The notes beneath the pieces were generated by a model that saw nothing but the letters and a program-made list of their open reading frames with translations, searched no databases and was not told the origin of the DNA. A program made the position numbers and the translations under genes. From Oikopleura dioica (Eukaryota > Chordata > Appendicularia > Copelata > Oikopleuridae), in assembly GCA_907165135.1 (NCBI GenBank), contig OU015569.1:2356001-2420000 (forward strand): a stretch of 64,000 nt of DNA, given 5' to 3'. Each line of letters starts with the position of its first letter. Within the stretch, counting starts at the first letter, position 1. Shown in pieces: positions 1 through 12,828 of this stretch.

Positions 1-3000
1 AAGGGAAACTCAATTATATGGAAATATAAAATGCTGCCTGTTCGGGATGTTCGATATAATAATACATAGTTGGTATCAGCATCGATACGAAAATGACGGT
101 ATCCATTAAATACCAGCTGTTATGATAAGAAATAAACTGTTAAATAAAGAACAAGTCATCTGTAAGAAAATTCTGTCTAAAAACCCTTTGCAAAAGCAGT
201 ATTCTCCAGTGCGCAAGCTCCAATTTGGCAGTAACAGTCTGGCAATGCCCCTGTCAACATCTTTGACATCGATAATTTCGTCAGGGTCTGTGCCATCAGC
301 ATAACCGCGGCACATGGGCAGCCAATCCGGATTTTGTGACCAGTCATCGGCGCTTTCCTTGGTTTCGTCGCAGGACGCGTTTACGTTTGTTGATTTATTC
401 AATTGAGATTCTAGCGCTCCCCGGTGCGCCATGTCATCAAGCAGCGTTATAAAAACATCTCTCAAGGGGGCAAAAATTACCTAGGACTTTCTGAGATTGT
501 TTACCCCGTCGAGAGTGGTAATTGCGACCAATTAAGAGACGCATATTTGCTGCATTCTCATAAACGCACGGGTGTAGCGAAAAATAACACTGTGAAAAAA
601 TGACTTTGAAACCATTAGCTATGAACAGACGTCCCAGATTGAGAGCAGCTTACGTTGGGCCGCTTCTTCCACAAAGTCCAGCGCATGTTATCGAACTTGC
701 ATGGGTTGATCTGAATTGGATCTTTCCGCGGGTTATCTTTTCGCAACCTAGCAGTTTACAAAATTCTCTATGACAATATAACCAAGGACACGTTGTACCT
801 TGGTATTATTTGGATAAATTATTTGCCACGACAAAGTGTAAAACTAATCATCATAACAAGCTATTATTAATAGTTTTAAGTGTGAGCTGTTTAGAGGTCC
901 CGTTTTAGCCACAAAGTGTGACTCTCGAGTGTTGCTGAGTCCCCTTTTCCAGTTATATAATAGACAAAGAAATTGTATTAAAAAAATAACCCTAACTTGG
1001 CTCGTCTGATTTTGCTTGCTATCGACTTGAACTTCGAGAAGGACTGAGCGTGAGCGGTAAATCGGACTGAGTGGAGTGTGTTCAAGCTTCGGCGGTTTAC
1101 AAGGCGGCTTAATGGTAAAGAAGTTCCATTGTTTGCCGTCTGGGATCGTATAGAGCCTGGCGGTGTTATTCGCTGTCGCCTTGATCGCATAATCGCTCTC
1201 GTACTGTGCTCGCCAGAAAAGAATCCCTTGATTGTCACTGTCGATGGATTAGCTTACTCAGAGTAAAGACGCCGTTTCCGCGTTTTATTAATCAATTATC
1301 GAGCTCACTTTTCGGAACTCACTTAAAGTGAATTCAAAAGAAAATCTTAAATTAAAAAAAAAACTGAGAAGTGATCAGATTGGCAATCCACTCCTGACCC
1401 TCGTGTCCGACCAGTTATTATCCGTTGTTCTGATGGAATAGGAGGTTTGTTTTCCATTTCCTTTCGCGTAGTTGACAGAAATCGCCACACAATCATTCGA
1501 GAATATAATATCCGTTTCAGTAGAATTAGAACTTGAAGATGGGTCAAGATTGACTGTCGAATTGATCGTACTACAAGTCCATGAAGGAGGCAGCAAACTA
1601 CAGAACTGTCAAAGAAACAGAATCAAGTTTCGGCCGATATATGAGCAGGAAGAAACTCGACTCAGTTAATTTCAAGGATTCAAAGGAAACCCGATAGATA
1701 GATAAAAGTTTAGTATGCAAGCAATTACTTCTTAGACCCAGGCCTGACAACAATTTGAGCTTCGCCTCCAGTGAACACTCAAAAGGGTTAAAAATTTTCG
1801 CTAACACATTTTAGTTAGAAAAAAAAATAATTAACCCGCGCTATCGGAGTGACGACATCTATTTCCACGGCAGTTGATACCTGACAACTCAACAAGCTAT
1901 TAAAAAAGCCTTTCTCGTCGCTGAGCGAGGCTTGAACGGAGATGGTATCGCCTGCTGTTATACCATCTATGTCAATGACCCTGTAAGCGACGTTCACTCA
2001 AGCGGCCCAAATTTGCCCCCTTAGTAAACTTGTTATGAACGTTTCCTGAGTTTGTATTCCCAATCAGCAGAAGTCTCCGTCACTCCATTCACCGTCCAGG
2101 TAGAGACGATGTTCGTGTTCTCAAACATGGACGGTCGCAGTCGATGGTACTCAACGCCATCAAAGGTACAAAGCTGAAGACGACAAGTCATCCTGTCAAG
2201 CTCTACTGCCGGCTTTCCATTGATCAGGTCAATCATGCAAACAGGGTCGTTTTCAGTTTGAGCTTGCGAGCAAATCACAACGTTTTGACAGACCGGGAGA
2301 TCAAATGCCATGAACGTTTTTGAGGTTGAAATCATTGAAACTTCATTGATAAAATCGATCTCCATTGTATATTGCCCTGTAAATTGAGAGAGTTCTGATT
2401 GACCGGCTCGCCAATATATTTTTTTAAGAAATCAATTCAAGTAAACAATTCTTACGGGGCATGACTTAACCCAAAAATGACGGGCACTGATGATAAGGGT
2501 TGAAAATACCTCCGAGGCATTGCTTCAGTTGAATTCAAACACTAAAATACTTGGCGAGCCGTTTGCTAGACTGAACGTTCCATCCGTCCTGTCCATCCGA
2601 AAAGATTGAAATAGCAGGTCAGGAAGAGAAAGATCGATTGTCGAGATTTTCACGTTGCTTGCGAAATAGACAATCAGGAAATCACGCTTGTCAAACACAG
2701 GAATACAGGCGCTTTCCTGCCCCGGAACTCAGCAAGTAATAATTATTTTAAACATTACCCGATGCGGAATAAAGCAATAAAGAAGAAAGATGAGATCGAT
2801 GAGGTTGCAAAAATTTTAGCTCATGACGTTTGGCGTCGAATGTTTGGCTCAACCTCTCGGTTCAACTATCTCGAAAAATTATTGTAAGCGGTTGTTTGGA
2901 GTTCTGTCCTGGCAGTTTCTTTTAAACTCCTCGTTGCTCGGGTGGTAGTACGCACGTGCTTATCAAGGTTCTGATAGTATTCCAAAAACCACACAATTAA

Positions 3001-6000
3001 TATCCACATTTACAAACACCAATTCAAACCCTGGCCTGTCGGGTACTCTAAATAAGGCAAAATAACAAGAGCTGCTTGGATGGAAACATCAAGGTAATAA
3101 GTTTTCTCCTCCGCTTCGTTGAAAAGCTCCAAGATAAGTTGGTACTCGACGATTTCGCTGGATGACTCGAATGAAAACGATGCACCGAAATTGCGACTAT
3201 TCTCCTCCAACTCCCAAGATATGTTTTGCGGCGCCACATTTGATACAGCTTGAAATCGAAGCTCAGTCGATACTGTCGCAAAAATCGTCGCCCAAATGTC
3301 TTCAGACGGATACGCAAGTAGTAATTGGTATAAGTTGGGAACACTTTTCTATAATCTTTTATGATAGGGCTTCGCGCCACAAGATCCTCCGGTCCTACTA
3401 GAGTCAAATCTCAAAAATAGGTATTTCTAAGGCAATGGTAATATCATATGACGTAAAGAAACACAATAATTTGCAAGTTAAAAGCTTATTCGCTGGTACG
3501 AGGAAGAGCGGTAGACGGTTTACCGTAAGCCACAAAGACAACAACAAAAGTGCTGGTAGCGACTGAGGTTTTAATAGTCATCTTCTGTACCCGTTCTCTA
3601 TTGATTCGCCATTCAGTAAGACAGCCTCCAACTCCACCTGCTCGACTACAGTGATAAAGATGGTCTTCCGCGCCTCACTTAGTCTGTTTGAAGCCTTGAC
3701 AGTTATATTGTAACGTCCGACAGAGCTGATTGATAAGGACTTGAAATCCTCAATACCGGAGTAACTTTGACTTTCGACTCCGGATATCAAAAACTGATAA
3801 GTTATGTTATTTCCCAATGATTTGCCCGTTTCGATTTTGAAACGCTTGTCAACTTTGGACAGCTTCATTTATGCATTGGTAGCTTTAAAAATACCGCAAA
3901 TTCAGCGATAAAATATGCCCCATTTTTCATTGACAATCTTGAAGCTTTCCTGGAACGTAATTTTCTGTTCTAAATTTCGTCACGGGCAGAACTTCGAAGT
4001 CGGCAATTGGCTCAAGAACTTTGATGGTGAGCTCGTAAACTTCGGAATCGCCGTTCAAGTTCGTCGCGTAAATGTTGAAATAATGATTTCCGTATTGGCT
4101 CACAGTGAAGGACCACGTGTCGGACACAGTTGCATCGTCGGCAATGACGGCATCATTGCTGTCCCGAACAGACCACTTGTAGAGAGTGACGGCTTCTGAA
4201 TCTTCGCTCAATCGGACGGTAAATCGCACCGTGGAATTTAAAAGCACATATTCAGAGTCCAAATTATTGATGACCACTTGAGAGATCTCGGGAGCCGCAA
4301 CGACATTTACAAAGACCGAATTTTCAATCGTGCCAAGGAGATTTACTGCTTGCAACTTTATTTCGTGCTGTCCAAGCGACTTCAAATGGGATTACAAACA
4401 TAAACGATTTTAGATAATGATAATTATAGAGCTTTTAATCCTTTGCCTTCATGGCCCAGTTGAGGGAGCCGGTCGGGTCCTCAGGTTCAAACCAGGCCGG
4501 AAAATCGGGCAAGATCTGATAGCGATACTGTAGGTGACTTCCTTTCTCCACGTTCGGGCGTATCCAGACCCTTCCATTAGGAGGAAGGGTATTTTTCGAA
4601 AGGTAAATACTTAGTCCCGATATTCGCTCCACCGCCAAGAAAGTAATGATAGATGATCGTGTACAATTCTCGCATGAACCACCGTTGCACATGATCGCCT
4701 CTGCTCGATAAGTTCCTGCCTGGTCGAGTCTGATTGGTTTTCTTTCGTCAGCTGCTGAGCCTTTCTCGCTGATGACTGTATTGTTTGTTTCTGTTCGTAC
4801 TACTTGCCATTTGATTTCGCGAATTCCAAAATCGTCTGCGTCGAAATTTCTCTCTATTTCCAAGTCGAACTCCACGCCAACTTCAGCAACATCTACAGGT
4901 TTGATTGTAAAGGAAGGAATGTCAAGTAAAATCGTTACGGCAAGGCTGCCAGTGATGACTTCGCCATCAAGTCGCCACGTGCGTGATGAAACTGTGTAAG
5001 TCCCAGTACGAGTGTACTCATGCTTCAAGTTCCCAAGTCCAGTGCTTTCTAAAGTTATGTTTTTCGGCCCAGAGCCGTCTCCGAAATCGACTTCAATCAG
5101 GTTGATACTTTCAGTTACAGAAGCGTTGCATTGAAGCTCGTTTAGTACGACGGCGATCGGGTCACATCGAAGCTGACTTTCTCCCGGGGGATCGATGACT
5201 TTAGTTAGCTTTTTAAATGAATTGGAAAACAGGGAATGCGTCTGTACATGATGTTTTACGTGGTTGTGTTCGTGTAAGGAGCTTAGATTGTGGAACACAA
5301 GTAAGAAGCACGTATATAGAAAAAAACTATGGCGCAGCTGAACATCATTATTCGTGTCCTTTAACCTAAAGATACTTCGTACTTTTCGTTTGATTTCAGT
5401 TCGACGGAAAGGTTCTGTTCTCACGTAATTTTCGGATTAATCACTTTGTTAAAAATCAGTATTTGTAAAAATCAGTAAAAAGCTTTTCCTGTGAGAAGAT
5501 GCGTAAGGGTTGCTTCGAACGGCGAAAAAGTGCTTCTAACAAAGCAGGAAATGTTAAATGTTCCTACTCGCGGGAAATAAACATCGACAGTATCTCCCAC
5601 CGCCTCATCTCCGTTCCCGAGATCCCAAACGAGCTCAAATCGCTCGTTCCAGTTCGCAAATTGTTGGAAATTGCCGACTACGTAGAGCTCAGTGCGCGCG
5701 TTTGTCACGACGCGCGAGGCAATCGTAAACGGTAGCAGGAACGTTGGCTTGATGACGGTCAACTCGATTCGCGGAGCGACGGCCACGATTTCCTCGTTAA
5801 CCTGCGAAAGGAGGCTAAAGTCCAAGCTGTTCGAGGGTTGCTAATTGTTCACAAACTAATGTCCATTGGCTTTGGTGGAGAATGGATAGTTCTATACTTA
5901 TTTTCTCGAAATAACATCATCCGCGCTAATGTTAATGTCCGCGCGTATCTGCAAACAAGTTAAGTTGTTTGTAGATACGCACAAGATGGTAGTCGGATGC

Positions 6001-9000
6001 TCAATTCTCGCTCGATGTATTCAAAATTAGCGACCCAAAGCTGAACGTGCCCGCGTTGCCAGGCGCAGTAAGCCGCAGATCATCCCCGTCGCTGAAGGTT
6101 TGAGAGAGAAGCGTCCCGCCGTCTACTTTGAGCGTATTCCCGTTCAAGTTGCTGACTCGGAGGGAGAAGGTCTCGCCAGTCTCAACCATGCGAACAAGCT
6201 CGCCTTCGATATTTTCAACCTCGACATTGAAGTCGGTAAATCGCTCCAGAATTATAACTTGCGCAGTGGCCGAAAGAACTATCTCCGGAATATCGTCCAA
6301 TTCCAACTCGACGAAGACTTGATACTGACCGGGCGATGAGAATCTGTACCGATTCTCCACCCTGTTAAAACGCTCATCTGCCGCTTCTCTGCCTTCAAAG
6401 AACCATGTAACCGTATAAGAAAGCGAGCTTGGCTAGATTTCCCAGTTGAAATAAAGTAATCGTCTTAGTTTTTATGTTACATGTTCGTCTCTAAAATCGA
6501 GCCGGGGAAAGCCGCAAAAGCGCATGTTCGGTTCTCATAAATCGCCGCAGAAGGCAAATCTTTACTTGTTACTCAAAAAATCAAGCGCTTTTCCCAGCCA
6601 AGCAAGAATTTCTTGACATCTTATTCAATCAGATTCTGTATGTAGAATTTTGAAATCCTCCCTTAGAGTTTGCGTATTCTCCATCGTAAGCCAAAAATCC
6701 ACCGTTTCATCGACAAAGTATGATTTCGCGGAATTGAACGAAATCTGTAAATTCTCGATTCTTTCAAAGGAAATTACGGACCAGCATCGATAAACGCTTT
6801 CTATGTGGTCGAATGAAATTCCATACTGCGCCAGCATCGGATGGAATTCGCCCATTTGCCAGGCCTCCGCGTAGACGTTCAGTTGAGCTTCCTCATTTCC
6901 CGAAAACTGTATTGAGCGATAATCGACCGTTACTGTGGAAATGTTCGCGTTATTCTGAAGGGAGATGTCGATGTTTGCGGAGGAGGCTCGTTCAAGACCA
7001 GTTTTCGTCAAGCTCTCAGAAAGTGAAGATCTGGAACTGTAGGACTGCGTTGAGACCTAAACAAAGTTGGCATTTGCATTATTCATGCATGGACTTGAAA
7101 TTGCAGCTGAATTGTAAAGGAGCTTCTAACTATATCTTATCATTTCAGATAAAATGGACAAGGGCACTTCATGCACATAATAATTTACGTGATGGATTTG
7201 GCCAGTGGCAATCAGTGCACTGACCTGGGCTCGGCAACCTGAGTAGAAAACCTGAGTCAGGGTCTGAAAGAGCAAAGATTAAAAGCCGCGTAGCGGCTTT
7301 TTTCGAAACGAAGTCGCGAAGCGGCTTCGCAAGATTATTATTCCATCTTATATTTAAATTCTGGCGAAGCCGCTTCGCGGCTTCGTTTCTAAAAAAGCCG
7401 CTACGCGGCTTTTAATCTTTGCTCTTTCAGACCCTGACTCAGGTTTTCTACTCAGGTTGCGGAGCCCAGTGTACTGAACAGAGTACACTCAGAGTTGAAA
7501 TTTGACCTTCTAAAGCTGGGAGACACGCTTTTTGAGGAGAATTCATTAATCAAAACAAAAGGGCCGCTTCCTGCCGTTCTGGGGGCAGCTCTTGATTTTG
7601 CAGAATTTTGTAAAACTGCGTCCGCGAGTACTGGAGCACTTTATTGCCGCGGTGGAAATTTGCAACTTATCTACTCGGCCGAGTTGGCCGCCAACCACAT
7701 GTCCTCCAGATTTTTTCCTCAGAATAATTAACTCTAACATTGGCCACAAGATTGCACCGTCTCAAAGCCCGTTAAGCTTCTTATTAGCGAGCGGATACAA
7801 ATATACTCGTGTTCGCGCGTACCTGAAGATCAGTACTCCCATCAACATAAAAGGTAAGTCTAAGCGGATCTCCGTCGAAATGGCAGTAACAAAGAGTCGT
7901 TCCATTATTACACGGGATCGTCGTCTCGTAGACACCGCTCAACTCCATACTGCTGTACTCAAAAACCCCATTTCCAAGATTTATTGTCGATTCGGGCACC
8001 CAACTAAGTAGACCAGCTGCGTAATTGTCTGTATTCGTATCGCGGAAAACGCCATAGCTTTCACGGGATTTTTTGAAAAACAAAAGATACAACTTTTATT
8101 TACGTTTGCGTAAAATGGGCTCCTAATAAGCAGCTATTATTTCTTCTCCTTGCGGAAAAGTGCTTATTTTTGGCGTTGGGAAAAAGAACGCGCGTGTTTC
8201 CCACCGTGGTCATAATTGATAGAAATCATCAGTTCCTGATTCGGGAAAAAAGCTCTTGTTATGCGTTAAGCCCATTCACTGGAGCTGACAAAGTACTGCC
8301 AATGTCACAAGCCACTAATAGTGATGTCCGCTGCCCCGATTCTATGTAGCTACTACAATTACTTGATCACAAATGACAAGTTACAAGATAATCTATCCAA
8401 GAGCAGGGAAAACTTGTTCAAAATCAGATCTGCCGTTTTGCAATTTGATTTTAAATGCCCCAGAAAGGACACCTCTGGAAAAGTACTAAGAAAGCCACAG
8501 GGTCTGGCTCAGGTTTACTGGATAGAAGTTTTGGTTTGTTTTCGTAAGCTTCAAGTGCAATTCGTGCGCGCGCCCAACCCATGAGGGTCCTTGCGTAAAC
8601 GGCTTACGCCAGACTTTACGAATTAAAACAACTCAGAATTAGAGCCACAGAATCCCGTCCCTGGGAGCGATGATTGCCGTCTTGTTCAGAAACACGTTTC
8701 CATCTGCGTCACGCACGATTCCGCGGTACTCGTCTGTGAACCCGATCGAGTTCTCTGTGTGCCCAAGGAGAAGAAACGCCATCGTAGTATTGAAGGTCGG
8801 GTGCAGTTCATCCCGGATTAGATACGTAAAGCCTTTTTAATGGATATCAAAAGATTTTTATACTTTCAACGTGAAAGAGCAAGAATCTGTCGAGTTCTGT
8901 GAAAACGAGAAGATGATCCATCTTTTCCTGTTGTATCTAGATCTGGATCAGCTGCCCCAAAAATAATCCCATACGATTTCGTTCCGTTGACGACAGCTAT

Positions 9001-9114
9001 GTATCGGAAATTCTCGCTTGGATAGATCTCCACCGTCTGGGCTAGCAACTGGACGAAGAAGACCCACAGCAGTTGAAACATCTTCAACATCCTCGTGTTT
9101 GTTTTTTTAGCCAA
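1..9114 (-). CDS. Large secreted/surface protein with PKD-like repeats, multi-exon, left end outside window
   Basis: Minus-strand exons can be read across the whole interval. The first (8871-9114) starts with ATG and a hydrophobic leader (LKMFQLLWVFFVQLLAQT), followed in phase by an exon starting at 8832 and ending near 8652, and a cysteine-containing exon (about 7823-8057). Further exons lie near 6625-7033, 6001-6422, 5472-5834, 4435-5200, 3927-4385, 3578-3868, 3010-3240, 2524-2730, 2033-2365, 1815-1997, 1375-1596 and 106-465. Several carry PKD-type signatures: WDLGNGDE (exon at 5.6 kb), VDFGDGSG followed by HEYTRTGTYTV (5.0 kb), and YRFSSPGQYQVFVELE (6.3 kb). Such beta-sandwich repeats are extracellular in polycystin-1-like receptors and matrix proteins. 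No GPS, PLAT or membrane domain is visible here, so the family beyond PKD repeats is open. Several exons run into stop codons without an obvious GT donor, so either non-canonical introns are used or part of the gene is decayed. It may be more than one gene. Confidence 0.6.
7225..7469. mobile_element. A-family foldback element (palindromic MITE), full-length copy
   Basis: The ends are near-perfect inverted repeats: CTGGGCTCGGCAACC at the left and its complement at the right (one changed base). Each arm continues through a shared block (AGAAAACCTGAGTCAGG) and an internal palindrome of the type AAAGCCGCGTAGCGGCTTTT, leaving a short AT-rich centre. The whole copy is 245 bp and non-coding. Similar 8-mers flank it (TGCACTGA and TGTACTGA), as expected for a diverged 8-bp target duplication, though offset by one base on the left. 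It lies in an apparent intron of the PKD-repeat gene. Confidence 0.85.
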
Positions 9115-9626
9115 AGTTGAAATTCTCCATTTTTTGATTTTCGTTTTTTTTTCGCCAAATTGTGGATTCTCTCTGATTTTCTGACTCTGGCGCTTTTGTG
9201 CCCAAGTCCACTTATCCGAGAAGCAAAACTAACAGGCAGCTTTTGTTTTATATAAATGAGCTGAAGACTATGAAACTTCCACCACTCATTTACAAATATT
9301 TGGGCGTAAGCGCTTTAGGGCATGTTCGCTTCTCCCCGAAGCCCCAGCAAAGGTCAACACGCAGCATGTGATTTTTTCGAGTCCAGTTCGAGTAATTTTG
9401 AACGGTAAAAAAAGGTTTGCGATTGAAACGACCGTTGCACCACTTCTTTTCCGTAAAGCGGAAAATCAATTCGTTTTCAGAAGCCACTCGCAAAAAGAGA
9501 CTGTCTATTTTAACGCCTTCAGATGCGTCAAAACAAAGAAATTGTTATTCAGGTTTCGAAACTTTGCTAAATTTGTTTCCTCAGAAAAATAATGAGTCCG
9601 ATTGGAAAGAAAGCGAAGCTGTGTTA

Positions 9627-9980
9627 TTAAGGACCCCCGTCAACAATTTTTGAAAAATCAAAAATCGGCTTTTCATAATTTTGACCCCGGAAATCGATTC
9701 TATAGGTCAAAAAACGATTTTGAGGCTTCATTTTTTCGGGGTCTATCTCGACTCTAACACCCTCAAAATCGCGTTTGAAAATTGGACTTTTTGATGAAAA
9801 ATGACGAAAAAGTCCAAATTTTGCTAAAATTTTAGATTTTTATTGGTCAAAAATTGCTCCGGACAAGTTTTAATGATGTATTGAACTTCCAGGCACACTA
9901 AGAAGCCAAAATATGGCTGTTTTGAAATTTTCGATTTTTTGAGGAAAAGTGTTGACGGGGGGTGGGGGGGGGGTCCTTAA
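9627..9980. mobile_element. TTAA-flanked MITE (GGACCCCC family), copy 1
   Basis: Terminal inverted repeats begin TTAAGGACCCCCGTCAAC and end with the complementary GTTGACGGGG...GGGGTCCTTAA. The right arm has an expanded G run. TTAA at both borders is the target-site duplication used by piggyBac-type transposases. Internal sequence is AT-rich, carries repeated 'gaccccggaaat' and 'gggtca' words and has no meaningful ORF. It shares ends and interior with the copy at 27219-27488. Confidence 0.85.
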
Positions 9981-10374
9981 AAGTCGATCTAAGGAATACT
10001 GTAATCAATGTTGTGGGTTTGGGTGGGGTTTAATACGCTTGCGCAAGCAAAGCAAAGCAAAAAAAAAGTCGACAAGCTGGATTGTTTTCAGTGAAAATGA
10101 AGCTCGTTTGTTAAATTTAATAATCGAGCGATCGAGCTGGGGAGGCCGTGTTTTGCAACTCTGTTTGGCGAAAAACATCGGCGACTACTTTTTTCGAATC
10201 CTATTTCGGGAAATCGTGTTGCCCACAATTCTACATGTTTTCAGCTAAACGCGACATGAACACGCCTGTGCACTTCTAAAAGGTTCCAAAAATTGCTTTT
10301 CTTGGCCAAATTTTACAACGCCCTGGAATGCAAATGTCGCCTCTGTTTCCAACAATTTGAAAGCTCAATTTTAG

Positions 10375-10888
10375 AAATTGGGCTGAAAGAGTTGCCAACG
10401 ATTTTCGAGAATTGGAGGCGAGTTACTGTAAGCAGCAGCGGAAGAATTTGATAAGCGGCGATCTGGTCGGTAGATATTTCACGAAAATGTGCTCAATGTT
10501 GGACCGTGCAGAATGGATTACTCTACTAAACCTTGAAAGCGGCGAGACTAAAGCCGCTTTCCACGAGTTCTCTTTTTCCGGCACAAAATGTCTTCCCATA
10601 GAAAGTGTCCTCCTGAGAAGCTTTCATAAGAGCGAGTTCACTTCGGCGTCGGCCTCGTTTTCACGGCACGGGGAGGTCCTTTTTGGATCCTCACTGGAGC
10701 TCATTGGAAATACATGTCACATGTGTTTCGAAAGCCTCACTGAATTGGGAAACGCGATTAACACGACTGTCACGCCAGGTGCTACTTTCAAATTTCATTT
10801 TTTCCAGGCGCAAATCAAATTTTCTGCATCTCCAACAAACACAACAAAATTAGAACCCAGCGGAGTTGATAAAACAAGCAATACTTGA
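10375..10888 (+). CDS. Unrecognised protein-coding exon(s)
   Basis: A frame open from about 10340 to 10888 reads as well-formed protein (for example RVANDFRELEASY, then GEVLFGSSLELIGNTCHMCF). It has no in-frame ATG near its upstream end. A 'ttttag' acceptor at about 10370 would make this an internal or terminal exon. A 29-nt GT-AG stretch inside it (about 10779-10807) could be an intron, giving an earlier stop. The CxxC near its C-terminal third loosely recalls the zinc-binding CxxC of SMYD-type proteins, but that is not enough to name it. Upstream exons were not found. Confidence 0.35.
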
Positions 10889-11115
10889 AACGTCCCAGTT
10901 TGGAAGCTTGAAACTTCCAATTTTATAACATAAAATTTTCCTGTAAAATGTCATGTTCATTTTCAGAAATTGGCCTTTTCCGTCTGAGATTCAGTATCTT
11001 CAATATACGCAATAAAATAAAAGAAGTGTCATTATTTATAAACTCTAAGAGAAAAAATGGGACAAATTCGTGATTTACGATGTCCACCTCTTTTAGATTA
11101 CAAGAAATGTACTGT

Positions 11116-11228
11116 CTAGACTCGGCAACCTGTGTAGAAAACCTGAGTCAGGTTACGCGGCTACGCGGCTTTTCATTTTAGCTCTTCAAAGCCTGACTCA
11201 GGTTTTCTACACAGGTTGCCGAGCCCAG
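11116..11228. mobile_element. A-family foldback element, internally deleted copy
   Basis: Left end CTAGACTCGGCAACCTGTGTAG and right end CTACACAGGTTGCCGAGCCCAG match the family termini. The central part of both arms is missing, leaving 113 bp with a single GCGGCTACGCGGC palindrome remnant. Flanking 8-mers TGTACTGT and ATTACTGT agree at six positions, consistent with an old 8-bp target duplication. Confidence 0.8.
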
Positions 11229-11981
11229 ATTACTGTCACATAAAAAATGATTAAATATGGTTTTCGAAAGGCCTCGTTATTCTAAAAATACGAGATCAGA
11301 GGCGGAAGGATTGATAGGAAACGGAGAAGAAAAATTAATCCGGCCACATCTGCGGTTCAATCTTGTTCAAGCTTGGAAAGAGCGCGATTAAGTATGAACG
11401 GGCGGTTACAGTTACCACACTCGTCGACCAAACACTACTCTGGCCTTTTTCCCTTTCACCCTTGACGCGCTCAAGTTTTCGTTCGCGAGTTATCTCGGCG
11501 ATAATTGCGGGGATGGAAGAAGAATGCGCTATAAATATTTTGTTTGGCTTGGAAGGAGTCGGGCGCGCTACTCGGAATGGAACTAACGGGTCTAAATCCA
11601 CGTCTTTGGCGAAACCACGCGCTGCAATGCGCCAGCCGACCGCGGAATTCATTTTTCCGAAAAGACTATTTTCCGTTTCTGCAACGCATCATTCTATGAT
11701 CTTGTTGCTGCTCCGCGAAAAGTTCTTTCTTCTTGTTTGAAAAATATACGGGCCGCGTATCTTTTTTTCGCCTGAGAAAAAGAAAGATTCAAAAGAACAA
11801 ATGGCAATATCCCTCGGAGCTTTCCATTGAGTCGCGAATAAGAAGGACGTTCGAGTAAGTTCTCACGTTAGCTTCAGAGTCTCTATTAAACCCTCTGTCT
11901 CACTGTTTGTAAATTTGAAGTAGAGGGAGGTACGAGCTCTTATTCCCGAAACAAAAGTCTGCTTGAAATCGAACTCATAAG

Positions 11982-12828
11982 TTAAGGGTGTCAACAACGA
12001 TCGAATAAGGGCGTCTCTTATGATTCGACCAATAAGTATCTTTTTATTTAGCTTACAAGGATTCCAAATCTTTTTTCAGATCTGAAATATCTCATCTAGA
12101 ACACGAGATATGAAACATTCTATAGGCGCGCTAATGCACTAGCGCTTGAGCTACTGAAGTAGAAATGCACTATTAGAAAGGTGATTTTTTAATTTCCGGT
12201 TTTATACATCAAACTATATATTTTCTGAAAGCTTGAAAAAATCTCTATTCGCTGATACCAATATTGATAAGATCAGGCAATTTTTTCAAGTTCGAACTGC
12301 GCGCCAAAAGTCGCAAACACCTGCTCTTTGGCGTCGGGAAAGAGGATTAAGGGATTAATCAGTATACAATCTGAGCGCACCGGGTGATTGCCGAGGTATT
12401 AAACTATTATCCCTGTGAAAATAAGAATATTCGAGCTTTAGGAACACCACTAAAGTCGAGCACAAAAATTCGGAAAATCGTATGTTTACATAATGCATGC
12501 TGTCCGGATGCATGCATGCGAAATCGAAAAAAGGGCTTTCAGAGGCGTCGTACTTTTGTCTGAAGATTCTTCTCTGAAAATTTCAGATTCACACCTCATC
12601 TAGAATTCTAGTAACGGGGGTCAAAAGTTACCCCTATTTTGTGTAAAACGGGCTTCCTTTGAAGTCAGCGGGAGAATTAACGAGAGTACTAATCCAAAAT
12701 CGGGCTTTCAGAGGCGTCACAAAAGGGTTTAAACTTTCTTTTGACATATAAAGAATCTTGAACAACCCAACTTAAGGTACCTCTACCGGGGTCAAAAGTT
12801 GGCCGAAAATCGTTGTTGACACCCTTAA
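11982..12828. mobile_element. TTAA-flanked inverted-repeat element, 847 bp
   Basis: It begins TTAAGGGTGTCAACAACGAT and ends with the exact complement followed by TTAA, so both the termini and the TTAA duplication are intact. The interior has diverged direct repeats: 'gggctttcagaggcgtc' occurs near 12530 and 12705, and 'ggggtcaaaagtt' near 12616 and 12788. No transposase ORF is present. TTAA target sites point to mobilisation by a piggyBac-type transposase encoded elsewhere. This is a different family from the GGACCCCC elements but uses the same target. Confidence 0.85.

Noticed and set aside
1078-1266. Plus-strand 62-codon ORF with protein-like composition
   Set aside because: It lies within the minus-strand PKD gene, starts without a good context and has no exon partners. 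The evidence does not favour either strand.
11335-11740. Overlapping ORFs on both strands of more than 100 codons
   Set aside because: Both strands are equally open, no domain is visible and the borders are not splice-like. Probably chance.
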